Shown here piece by piece: positions 9,152 through 17,640 of a DNA stretch of 18,281 nt (the stretch's first letter is position 1; the number at the start of each line of letters is the position of its first letter). Source of the DNA: Jimgerdemannia flammicorona (Eukaryota; Mucoromycota; Endogonomycetes; Endogonales; Endogonaceae); the NCBI GenBank assembly GCA_003990745.1, contig RBNI01002511.1:1-18281 (forward strand), in the 5' to 3' direction. Made by a program: the position numbers and the translations under genes. The notes beneath the pieces are model-generated. The model worked only from the letters and a program-made list of their open reading frames with translations. It ran no database searches and had not been told where the DNA came from.

Positions 9152-9172
9152 TGAGTGAGTGAGTGAGTGAGC
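9152..9172. repeat. GAGT tetranucleotide microsatellite
   Basis: Four to five tandem GAGT units lie between two blocks of the 15-bp repeat family, in the unresolved region between exons of the minus-strand gene. Confidence 0.8.
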
Positions 9173-9799
9173 TGTATACTAATGAGTTGCATGCCGATAA
9201 GTTGCACAAGTTGTACAAGATTGCTCATGAAGGCTTGCTTCTGTTCCTTTTGAGACCTCTACTATATGATACATTGACTTAACAGCTCAGCCACCAAAGA
9301 CATGCCCTGCAATGTTCTCCAACCTTTTTTCATCTTGACTAGATATTGTGAATAAAGTCGGCAGATCTCACCATAGAGCTGTGGACCCTAAGAAGAGCAT
9401 GAGGTGAATTGGGTCATGCTGGGGGAATTTAAATAAGTAAAAAGTAGCAGCAGAAAAGAGCAACCTATATCTACTACCAGCTGCTCCAAAAAGGCTGCCA
9501 TATATATAGCTGTGAGGTCTATGAATTCTGAGATCCAAAGGGCTACCATGAGTTGTTGCCAGAATTCACCCTCATCTCTACCATTGTTGTTGCCATCACC
9601 ATCGCCATTGCCACCACTGTTGTCCCTTTGGCTGTCAATGAGCAGCTTGTGTGCTGCCCATATGAGAAAGAATCTAACATTGTCAGCAGAGAGTGTATAT
9701 CCACCTCAAATACTCCCTCTTTTGATAATCATTGCAGGGTGAAAAATGAGTAGACTGGACCAATATACAAATTAATGGCTGCTGTTTTGTTTGCTTGTA

Positions 9800-9935
9800 A
9801 TGCAGCAGGAAAGAATAAAGAAAAAGAACAAAGAAAAGAGAGAGAACAAAGGAAAGGGTGATATCACCAAAGTGCAGCAGAAAAAAAAAAATGAAAGAGA
9901 AATGAACAAAAGAAAGGGTAATGTCACCAAAGATT
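9800..9935. repeat. Purine-rich tract with an imperfect direct duplication upstream of the minus-strand gene
   Basis: AAAGGGTGATATCACCAAAG at 9851-9870 is repeated as AAAGGGTAATGTCACCAAAG at 9913-9932, each preceded by an A/G-rich run with GAGA and GAACAAA. On the minus strand this is a pyrimidine-rich region immediately 5' of the ATG at 9732, so it may be the promoter or leader of that gene. GGTGATATCACC is itself a palindrome. Confidence 0.6.
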
Positions 9936-9939
9936 TCAA

Positions 9940-10060
9940 TCTGGATAGATTAATCCAGATGGATCAATCTGGATCAATCCAGATCAATCCAGATCAGATC
10001 ATGAGACCAATCTGAGTTGATTCGAATCCATTACATGATGAACCTGAATTGAATCTCATC
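9940..10060. repeat. Right subterminal repeats of element B
   Basis: Repeats of GGATCAATCCAGATCAATCC type cluster at 9960-10000, followed by TTGATTCGAATCC and CATCTGGATCAA motifs near the terminus. They share the ATCC(A/G)(A/G)AT core with the 14-bp array at the left end but are arranged differently, so the two ends are similar only in their first 15 bases and in motif content. Confidence 0.7.
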
Positions 10061-10089
10061 TGGATCAACTCTATTTATTTGGAGCACTA

Positions 10090-10097
10090 GTGTACAG
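10090..10097. repeat. Right 8-bp target-site duplication of element B
   Basis: GTGTACAG directly follows the GGAGCACTA terminus, identical to 3688-3695. Confidence 0.9.
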
Positions 10098-10360
10098 TGA
10101 GTCCCCTTTCTTAGTAGCAAAGGTTATGATATTTTCTGGAAAGAAATATTTGCAATCTGAGTCTCATTAATACTTTGGGACCCATTTCTTCATTTACAGT
10201 ATACATATCATTCTTTAGTATAACAGCCAACTCTATATTGAAGTTTGAATAGTAGTCTAGCTCATTACAATTCTCTTATAACTAATTAGCTATGTTATAT
10301 TATTCTTTTTTACCTGGACTTAAAATTTGATATTCAGACTCAATATATTCCTTCTGCATC
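10098..10360. other. Decayed stretch right of element B, no recognised feature
   Basis: AT-rich, no CpG apparent, all frames interrupted. It may belong to the 5' part of the tyrosine-recombinase element that follows. Confidence 0.4.
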
Positions 10361-10369
10361 CAACCCAGC

Positions 10370-11340
10370 TGACCCTCTATCCTGTGGTTTCCTCTCTCTG
10401 ATCTGCTATCTACCTTGATGAAATATCTTTAGAGCTTTACCATCAATTTGAGACCTACCTCTACTAGCAATCCCATATTCAGACAGACAACTGGTGCTCC
10501 AGTATCAACTCTCTCTACCATTTCCTAGACTCCTGCAACATTATTGAGGGAATTATAATCTTGTTGCAAGATAATCTGTTAAGCCATTGGATATTATAGC
10601 TTGTAAATAATAGAAAATCTTACAATCCTATCAAACCTACTTCTATGATCTCACTACTCACTAGATAGCCCATTGGTATGGCTCCTAACTGTAAGGTCCA
10701 CACTCTCTCTTTTTGAAACTATTCTTAAGTTCATTCAGACCTACTCTCTACCACTCTCTCTATAATAAGAATGCTACTCTCTTATCTATAAGCATCATTG
10801 GAAAATTCAGAGTATTCATTTTATTTGGTATGATAGTATAGATTGCTACTTAGACAGCATTCTATAGTCTCATGCAGTTTGACAAACTTACTGCTCCTGA
10901 TAATATGAAGTTTAATCTATTATAGCAGACAAGTTACTTTTATTTTTACTAATATTAGAATTCTATCAATACCTGCTCTTTTTGGTCTTTATATCTACTA
11001 TATATAAAAACTAGTAAACTTGGTAACATTTTTCTTAGCTTTTCCAGTATATTTGATTGTCCTTATTCTGTAGTTGATGATACATAGATTATTAGTACTT
11101 CTTACTCAGCCTAATGATCCCATCTTTTATCTCAATCCTTCATATCCTCTCTCTTAGACAACTTTCATTAATACTATTCAATCTCCATTAGTTAGTACTT
11201 CTCAGGCCATTGATATCCATAGCTACCTATTCTGCATCAGTGGTGCTACCTTGCTAGCTTTAGCAGGCTATTCTGATCATATTATCCAATTAGTAGACCA
11301 TTGGAAATCAGCAGTTTTTCTTTGCTATATTCACAACTTA
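10370..11340 (+). pseudogene. Tyrosine recombinase of a Crypton/DIRS-like element, heavily decayed
   Basis: The clearest part is 11116-11340. It carries DPIFYLNPSYPLS, a TAG, TTFINTIQSPLV, then ISGATLLALAGYSDHIIQL and HWKSAVFLCYI. This matches the C-terminus of eukaryotic tyrosine recombinases, where 'HSFR.GAAT.....G.SD..IQ.LGRW.S.A...YIR' is typical. The nucleophile Tyr (CYI) is present; the HxxR Arg position reads Cys, as expected from CGC to TGC. Upstream at 10857-10910, in another frame, AFYSLMQFDKLTAPDNMKF matches the 'AFYGLLR..EL' region, its catalytic Arg now Gln (CG to CA). Between them the frame is lost. Earlier fragments around 10420-10530 (YHQFETYLY, SINSLYHFLDSC) suit the N-terminal core-binding domain. 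Element ends were not found. Confidence 0.65.
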
Positions 11341-11598
11341 AACTATATTCTGCTTTAAATAACTATGATAGTGGCCATATTTCTTCTCTTTAATTGCTAG
11401 TGAGTTATAAGTTTGTCTAATAATAATAATAGGAAGTATCTTATTTAGAAGCCTGACCACTCTAGGCCTGCTGTATTAACTCCTTCACTCTATATAAATA
11501 GCAGGCCTGGAAAGCATATATTTTCATTTTTACCAAACTCATTGACTTTGCTTATATTAGCATTTGATTAGATATAACTATATTTATTAGGTTACTAT
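11341..11598. other. Decayed spacer before the gypsy LTR
   Basis: No recognisable coding or structural signal beyond short AATAATAATAATAGG-type runs at about 11422. It separates the tyrosine recombinase remnant from the putative LTR start. Confidence 0.4.
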
Positions 11599-11892
11599 TG
11601 TGATGGTTAATCCAAATTAAGAATATAAATCAGAGGAATTAGAAATTTGATTATGAGACTTGAACACAATTCTCGATATAGTATAGTCTTATAAATAGTA
11701 GTCATTGTTATTTCATAACTATTAAAGTTTTCATAATTAAACTCTTTGCAGATATTGACGATTTTGCAAATGTTAAATGATTTAATACTGGTGAAAAGTG
11801 ACTCATAATATAGTCATAACTTAGCCACATTATAGCTAGCAAACTTGTATAAATATCTCCAGTATCTAGAGTGAATAAATCTCAGATCAAAA
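11599..11892 (+). repeat. Putative 5' LTR of the Ty3/gypsy element
   Basis: It starts TGTGATGGTTAATCC, contains the TATA box TTGTATAAATA (11850-11860) and AATAAA (about 11874-11879), and ends just before a TGG-starting primer-binding site. The AACTTGTATAAATA core also occurs at 3206. No matching 3' LTR was found downstream of the integrase within the window, so the ends cannot be proven by alignment of two LTRs. Confidence 0.5.
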
Positions 11893-11910
11893 TGGTTTAA
11901 AGCAAAGAGA
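11893..11910 (+). other. Possible tRNA primer-binding site
   Basis: TGGTTTAAAGCAAAGAGA begins with TGG, complementary to the CCA end of tRNAs, at the position expected directly after an LTR. The tRNA cannot be named because the site is probably mutated. Confidence 0.35.
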
Positions 11911-12170
11911 AAGTAAAGGAACTAGTAAGCCTGTGGGCAGATGTACTTTGAACTCACCTGACCTATATCCTGAGGACTCTGTGGAGTCAAAGAAGATCAA
12001 GTTTTTAAGATACAGAAATCTTACATACTTCTAAGGTTAAGTATCTGCTATATTATAACTTGGTGCTCATTGACTAGTAATTTAAGACAAATCCCTCACT
12101 TTCAAGCTGAACAACTGCCACCACCTAAATGATCATATAAATTGAACCAAGATATCCAGACAAGATAGAT

Positions 12171-13325
12171 ATGAGATCACTAGTATTCCATGGTTATACT
12201 TCAGATAAGGCAATCATTACCTTCATTAATGATTTTAAGTAATATACTACTATAAGGGGCCTGACAGCAAGGCAGCAAGTAACCCTCATACCCTTCAGTC
12301 TCTGAGGACTAGCAAGAGTAGTATTTACAGCTACAACCCATATAGAAAATGATGATGATGCTATGCCAGCAGCACAGAAGACCTGGCTCCAAGCTATATA
12401 CTATATAGATGAGATCAAGCAGATACCAAAGGATCAGTTTAATACAATATGCCAAGAAATGAGTAAGGATCCAAACACATTCTATACTAGAATCCAATAT
12501 CAGATAATCCTTGCAGATTATGCTACTGCCATCAGGGATCAAGTAGCCAAAGCAAAGTGATCAATTGAAATATACCTCAATAAAGAGTTACTGAATAATA
12601 GAGAAATAGTGACCTTATGGAAGAACTCACTAAGAAGTCTACTGAAATAACAGCCCACCTTGGAGATATGGTAAAGGAAATTAAAGAAAGAGACTGCTGC
12701 TCAGTTCAGGAATTTGCCACCACCTCAGATAAGAAAATAGATACTTACTACACTTGCAGAGAAGAGGGCCACTACTCATATGAATGTATAAGTGAAACTA
12801 AGCACAATGCCCAGCCAAGCAATGCTACTTAAAATAAGGAACAGGCCAACATCATCATCTTTGAGGAGATTGAAGAATCAGATGAAGAAGAATGAGAAGC
12901 CTACTCTGCCAAGACTATTAAGAAAGATGTCTACAAATAACCTTACAAGAGATCACTAGGGAGACTCAAGAAGAACCCTAAAGAAAAGTAGATGGAGACT
13001 ACTACAGAAAGTCAAAGTGAAGATACAGATCAAGATATGGAGCTAGAATAGAATATTCAAGATATCATCAAAGGAACTACTCTAGCCAGTAAAGGAGAAA
13101 AGGAGAAGAAGCTTCACAAAACCAAAATCTTCAAGTATAATATCTTCAAGGACCTCAGTCAACAAAAGATCAATGCAACCTTTGGCCAGTTGGCAGAAAT
13201 ACCCACATTCAGACAGCAAATGAGATATGGACTAGCTGAGACAACTAAGAAGTAAGATTGAAAGATAACTAAGACCAACAATGTTTATGAAGACTCAGGA
13301 GAAGAAAGCAAAGACAACTATAAGA
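12171..13325 (+). pseudogene. Ty3/gypsy gag (capsid and CCHC nucleocapsid), broken
   Basis: From the ATG at 12171 the frame reads MRSLVFHGYTSDKAIITFIN and on through a capsid-like region rich in helices to about 12559, with TAA/TGA codons at positions expected for Gln or Trp. A frameshift follows near 12600, and the next frame runs 12617-12829. Its zinc knuckle near 12748-12787 reads YYTCREEGHYSYEC: the first Cys of CX2CX4HX4C is now Tyr (TGC to TAC), the other three ligands survive. After the knuckle come acidic and Lys-rich linker segments with several stops (for example EEIEESDEEE at about 12864-12893). The frame is then interrupted by MITE copy A. Family assignment rests on the knuckle and on the pol genes that follow. 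Confidence 0.8.
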
Positions 13326-13333
13326 CCTCTGTC
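13326..13333. repeat. Left target-site duplication of MITE copy A
   Basis: CCTCTGTC, identical to 13884-13891. Removing the MITE and one copy joins the gypsy sequence before and after it. Confidence 0.85.
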
Positions 13334-13883
13334 AAGTGCTCCTAATGAGTCAATTTAATCCAGATGGGATTCAGATTGAATCGGATTGAATCCCATCCAG
13401 ATGGATTCAAATCAACCATTGCTTTGATTTCCAAATTAGATAATTAAATGTTTACATCAATAACATGATGAATAATGATCCAAATTTAATGATCTTGTTG
13501 TCATTTGAAAGCCTGTAATAATGACTATCTAATGATACCAAGAACATTGAAATCAGATCATGCATTGCTGAGTTATAAAGGAAAACATCTGAATCACCAA
13601 TTTTGGACATTATTCGATTTGCTGATTTTGGAAATTTCATCAAATGGAACAGTTTCCTTAATATCTCGACAACGTATCATCTGATTTTGATGTTCTTGAT
13701 ATCATTAGGAAGGCCTTACTAAGGGCTTTCGAATGACACAAAGATCATCAAATTTGGATCATTATTCATCAAGTTATTGATATAAACATTTAATTGTCTA
13801 ATTTGGAAATCAAAACAATGGTTGATTCGAATCCATCCGGATGGGATTGGAATCCCATCCAGATTGACTCGTTCAGAGCACTA
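13334..13883. mobile_element. Complete 550-bp foldback hAT-type MITE (copy A) inserted in the gypsy element
   Basis: The left end reads AAGTGCTCCTAATGAGTCAA. The reverse complement of the right end reads TAGTGCTCTGAACGAGTCAA. The inverted similarity continues inward for about 250 bases per side, including matching 'aatttggaaatcaaa'/'tttgatttccaaatt', so the whole element is nearly one hairpin with a short central loop. CCTCTGTC flanks it at 13326-13333 and again at 13884-13891. The 8-bp duplication and the shared TAGTGCTC terminus tie it to element B and to copies C and D. It carries no gene and must have been mobilised in trans, presumably by a hAT transposase. Confidence 0.9.
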
Positions 13884-13891
13884 CCTCTGTC
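13884..13891. repeat. Right target-site duplication of MITE copy A
   Basis: CCTCTGTC, identical to 13326-13333, followed directly by gypsy protease sequence. Confidence 0.85.
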
Positions 13892-15290
13892 TATGCAACC
13901 TGTCAAATCAAGGATAGAGTCTTTGAGGCTATCATTGTACAGAAGCAGAAGAATGCCTCCTCAGCAAGAAAGTAGCAGCCACCTAGGTTGGAAAGTTAAA
14001 GAAGCAATCAAATTGGTATTTTTGTCACAGCAGATGGTACAAGAGCCATACCTCTAGGAAAGATCCAAGATGTTCTCATCAAGTTTGGCAGAGCAACCAT
14101 TCTAGTAGATGTAATCATAACCAATGTAATCAACTATGACATCCTTATTGGTAATCAATGGCTTTATAAGACCAAGGTAGTAATTGATCTGAATGCTCAG
14201 AAAATGCAGATTATCTACTGCAGGCAGAAGATGCAAATTCCCATCAATGTCAACAAAGGAGTCCTGCTTGAGATGGAGGAAGAAGAGAGTGAACAAGAGG
14301 AAGCCTACATGATGACAACTTAGAAAAAGAAGAAGAAAATCAGAGAGATGAGTGAAGAAAACTAGTGTAAGAAGATTATAGAAGGATATGCACCACAAGG
14401 AGTCTGCCCTCATAAGATCCAAATGTACTATATAGAGTATGTCAACAAGTATTACCAGTGTATTGGAAAAATTAAGGAAATCTATCACCAAAGAAGAGAA
14501 AAGGCTCTTGAGAAACAGACAAGAGAAGAAAAGAAAATAAAAGAAGAGGAGAATGACAAACCACTAGCTCTCCTAGATGATAGTAATGATGAAGAGAAAA
14601 TCAAGATCAAGATTCAGAAGATTCATTCTAATGTAGTTCTACCAGAATACAAGTCAGAAAATATAGCTGGAATGATATTACTATAGTGGAGGAAACTATA
14701 CTCAAACCTCAGACAACTACTCTACTTATAACTGGTCTAGAGATGACCATTCCAAAAGACCATGTTGGAATCCTCAAGATAAGAAGCAGCCTGGCTAGGA
14801 GTGAAATCACAATTGAAGAAGGAGTTATTGATTCCCACTATATTGAAGAAATACTACTTATTGCTAGGAACCACAATCCTACAATTCTATTTTCAATCAA
14901 GAAGAAGAACTGACTGGTGCAGATGTTGATCTTTCTGATCTTACAACTAAAGATTATAGAAGTCAAGAAGCTGGAGGAAACAGAGAGAGGAAAGAAAGGA
15001 TTTGGATCCACAGGAAGAGGAGTATTCATCTATATCAAGATCACTGAGCTGGAGCATAAGAAGGAGGAAACTACAAACAAGTACAGCTATATATACTATT
15101 GGAAATGAATTCTCACTCAAGACAGAGCTCAAGAAAATACTCCACATATTTGAGGATGTCCTTACCATAGACTTCAAGGATATCAAAAGAAAGACTCAAC
15201 ACTACTATTATGATATAGATACTAGAGATACTAAACCAATTTACCAGAAGGCAAGATCTGTCCTATCAGTCTATTGAGAGTGGCTCAGAG
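13892..15290 (+). pseudogene. Ty3/gypsy protease and linker region of pol, broken
   Basis: Directly after the MITE the frame gives YATCQIKDRVFEAII at about 13892-13936. The retropepsin D-T-G/S-G site should follow at 13934-13945; here a missing base and a G-to-A change leave no readable DTG. Next come TADGTRAIPLGKIQDV (about 14030-14075) and NYDILIGNQWLYKTKVVID (about 14131-14190), matching the retropepsin flap and ILG-type motif of gypsy proteases. The segment to about 15290 is a charged Lys/Glu-rich linker with stops and frame changes (frames open at 14423-14686, 14686-14913, 15002-15277). The last, ending DTRDTKPIYQKAR near 15258, matches the usual lead-in to reverse transcriptase. Confidence 0.75.
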
Positions 15291-15900
15291 AAGAAATCAA
15301 GTAGATGAAAGAAGCTGGTGTCATTAAGGAAGTCAGCAGCCCCTGGTCTTCACCAGTTCTAGCCTCAAAGAAAGAAAGCAAGCCTGACTAATTCACTCTA
15401 AGACTCTGTGTTGATTACAGAAAGCTCAATATAGTCACCAAGAAGGATCACCAACCACTGCCCCTCATCAGTGACATCCTTATAACTCTGAGAGATGAAG
15501 TACAGTACTATAGTACCCTGGATCTATACTCAGGATTCCACCAAATTGAACTTACAGAAACAGCAAGCAAGAAATCAGCCTTCATCACCCCTGACAGAAC
15601 CTATGTCTACTGATGAATACTATTTGGAATGTGTAATGTACCAGCAAGCTTCTAGTAAATGATGAACAAAATCTTCCACTATGACATGGGAAGATGGGTA
15701 ATGGTTTATGTAGATAATGTTATTATCTACAACAAGTTAGCCAAAGAACATCTGCAGCATATCCAGTAGATTATAAAAAAGCTAAGACAGCATGATCTTT
15801 ACATCAAGTCCAAGAAGTCTAAGTTTGCAGAAATCAAGATCATCTATCTAGGTCATATTATCAATTAAGATAGAATACATATAGACCTGCTCAAGATTTA
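15291..15900 (+). pseudogene. Ty3/gypsy reverse transcriptase, inactivated
   Basis: The frame shows, in order, SPWSSPVLASKK (about 15339-15374), LRLCVDYRKLN (about 15400-15430), PLPLISDIL, YSTLDLYSGFHQIEL (catalytic Asp at 15521-15523), SAFITPDRTYVY, LFGMCNVPASF, then YVDN at 15707-15718, then IIYLGHII. The second active-site motif should be YVDD or similar; the second Asp is now Asn (G to A), so the enzyme would be dead even without the stops. Stops stand where Gln, Trp or Arg is usual: TAG 15302-15304 (before MKEAG), TAA 15389-15391 (before FTLRL), TGA TGA near 15611, and TAG TAA at 15653-15658 before MMNK. Gypsy-type domain order is clear. Confidence 0.9.
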
Positions 15901-16560
15901 AGCAGTAGCAGCACATCTAAGGCACACTATGCTGAAGCCTTCATGAGACTTACCTCCTACTATTAGAGATTTATCATAGGATTCTCCAACATTATAAGCC
16001 CAATCTATGAACTCAATAAGAAGAAGATTAAGTTCCAATGAACTGGCAGACAACAAAAAGTATTTGACAAACTGAAGGTTAGACTGACTCAGATACTTAT
16101 CCTCAGGAGACCCAATTGAACTCAAGAATTCATCCTACAGATAGATACAAGTATCCAAGAACTAGGAGCAGTTCTAGCTTAAAAGAAAGACAAAGTGGAG
16201 TATGTTATTATATACTTAAGCCAAGGAACCCAAGGAGCTAAAAAAGAACACAAATTCTACAAGTTGGAATATCTTGCCATCATTTGGGCTATAGAGAAGT
16301 TCTACTACTATCTTACTGGAAGATACTTCATTATTCTGATAGACCACTCAGCCCTCACCTGACTACTAACTGTCAGACAATCTAAAGGAATCTATGCCAG
16401 ATAGATTATGAAGTTGCAAGCATATGATGTAACCATTATATACTACTCTGAAAGAACTAATGCCAATGCAGATACCCTCTCATAGATACTCCAAAGGACT
16501 CCCAACCAGCAAATCAATCATGAATAAGAAGCTCTACTATAGAATTATATATCACCTATC
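15901..16560 (+). pseudogene. Ty3/gypsy RNase H domain, broken
   Basis: After the reverse transcriptase, RLTSYY and RFIIGFSNII (about 15947-15999) form the usual connection region. FILQIDTSIQELGAVLA at about 16129-16178 matches the first RNase H strand with its Asp. HKFYKLEYLAIIWAIEKF (about 16250-16303) carries the catalytic Glu region, and IDHSALT (about 16339-16359) corresponds to the TDH(K/R)AL motif. IIYYSERTNANADTLS at about 16435-16482 matches the C-terminal 'PG..N..AD.LSR' motif. Stops include TGA at W-like positions (about 16039, 16117 and 16360) and TAA/TAG at Gln-like positions. Confidence 0.85.
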
Positions 16561-17640
16561 TGAGACAGCAAACGATGCCCCAACATCTGTAAGAATGGAC
16601 ACAAATAATTATCAACAGAAAATAGAAACAATTTAAAACCAATAGCAAAAAATTGAAGAATGGAAAGCTACTAGTCATACTGGAACACAAAAAGGAGCAA
16701 GCAATGAAGTCAGTATATAAACTTGGCCATCTAGGAGGAATTAACACATATGATAAAGTAAGAAGAATAATATGGTAGTCAGGAATAGAAGAAGATATCA
16801 GCCAATTTGTCAAGACCTGTAATAAATGCCAGAAAAAAACAAGATTAAGGAAATCTAGCCTCAGGATCAGTATACATAGAACTAGTACTATTTGTCCATA
16901 TTACAATAAATGTGATTGGCCCTCTACCCCTGACTTTGATAGGTAACTGATATATTATTGTCATCATTGACCTTTTTACAAAATGGATAGAGGCAGGATC
17001 TCTCAAGAAAGCTAAAGTACAGTCAATTGCTGATTTCTTTCACAAAGAAATCATCTGCTAGTTCTAGACCCCAACACAAGTAACTACAGACAGAGGAACA
17101 GAATTCATGAATCAGTTCTTTGAGGTCCTCTATAAGAAGTAATATTCAGACCACAGTATACCATCCTTAAGGAAATAGATAAGCAGAAAGGACTAATAAG
17201 ACTTTCAAGAATATTATTGGTAAGATCTGTGATAATTACAAAAACTGGAATCACTATCTGCCAATAACATTATCTGCTCTCTGAGATATTGAATTACAAA
17301 GCACCCATTTTACTCCTCTGAAAATGCTGTTCAGAGAAGTTCTTGAGAAACCCTATCATCCAATGGAGATGCTGTATGGAAATATATATATGGCGAAATA
17401 TAGAGACTATACTGAATCAGAAAGAAGGCCAAGAATTACATAACCAAGGTTCAGGCACTATAGTGGAATAATGTGGAAAAGATTCATAAGCTTCTGGAGA
17501 TTATCAAGAAAGGAGATAAAGTCTTAGTATATTAGAATATAGTAGAAGCTTCATGATCATAAAAACTGAAGCCTAAATAGAAAGGATCTTACCTAGTATA
17601 AGATATAAAAGGAACCACCTTTTGGCTATGAAAACTCTTA
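16561..17640 (+). pseudogene. Ty3/gypsy integrase with GPY/F-like tail, broken
   Basis: The HHCC finger reads YKLGHLGG then CNKCQ (about 16716-16833); the first His is now Tyr (CAT to TAT), the second His and both Cys remain. In the catalytic core the first Asp of D,D-35-E is now Asn (TINVIGPLP, AAT at 16909-16911), 60 codons before TTDRGTEF (Asp 17089-17091). The Glu in AERTNKTFK is kept (17186-17188) but in another frame, so an indel lies between about 17140 and 17160. IIDLFTKW follows the first motif as in related elements. Near the end, KKGDKVLVY and KLKPK.KGSYLV (about 17509-17605) match the post-integrase GPY/F module. Stops are frequent (TAA for Gln in HPQGNRQ-like context at 17167 and 17179). 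Confidence 0.85.

Larger units (their letters stand above)
7702..9732 (-). pseudogene. Second gene of the hAT element: multi-exon, unknown function, broken
   Basis: An ATG at 9732 opens exon 1 (9732-9478) with an Asn/Asp/Gly linker before EFWQQLMVALWISEFIDL. It is spliced in frame across 9477-9388 (GTAG to TTAG) to an exon starting 9387 (GPQLYGEICRLYSQYLVKMKKGW). After an unresolved join, exon 8959-8641 carries IVIKAWGSTFELKPIVLDQG and HINEICEDCIKYW. Intron 8640-8499 has a T18 tract before CTCCTCTCCAG. Exon 8498-8244 contains MIWGSLSRLVEHTTGQL; intron 8243-8113 joins PYE to VSKLGLQGLD; the last exon ends at 7702. About 450 residues are recoverable. In-frame stops occur in nearly every exon. 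Exon structure and protein-like composition argue for a real former gene. I recognise no family. It may be an accessory transposition protein, captured host cargo, or a nested element's gene. Confidence 0.7.
3696..10089 (+). mobile_element. hAT DNA transposon (element B), 6,394 bp, ends and target duplication intact, genes broken
   Basis: The left end reads TAGTGCTCCAAATAAGTCAA. The reverse complement of the right end reads TAGTGCTCCAAATAAATAGA, giving a perfect 15-bp terminal inverted repeat. The eight bases GTGTACAG flank it at 3688-3695 and again at 10090-10097. An 8-bp duplication, a TIR beginning T-A-G-T-G (matching the YARNG-type hAT end) and a duplication fitting the hAT preference nTnnnnAn all agree with the encoded hAT transposase. 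Inside are subterminal repeat arrays at both ends, a transposase pseudogene on the plus strand (4252-6736), a cluster of minisatellites, and a second multi-exon gene on the minus strand (9732-7702). It is larger than most hAT elements, which are usually about 2.5-5 kb. Confidence 0.9.

Noticed and set aside
3686..10099. 10-bp target duplication implying a Mutator-like element
   Set aside because: The apparent 10-bp match arises from terminal T/A bases; taking TAGTG as the terminus gives an 8-bp duplication that fits hAT and the encoded transposase, and the 8-bp reading also holds for the MITE at 13334.
14102..14491. 129-codon minus-strand frame
   Set aside because: It is the complement of the gypsy protease/linker region, whose plus-strand reading shows retropepsin motifs.
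15600..16400. TGA codons at Trp positions, suggesting a recoded genetic code (mitochondrial-type TGA = Trp)
   Set aside because: TGG is also used for Trp in the same frame, and TAA and TAG occur at Gln positions equally often with frameshifts, so general decay explains the pattern.
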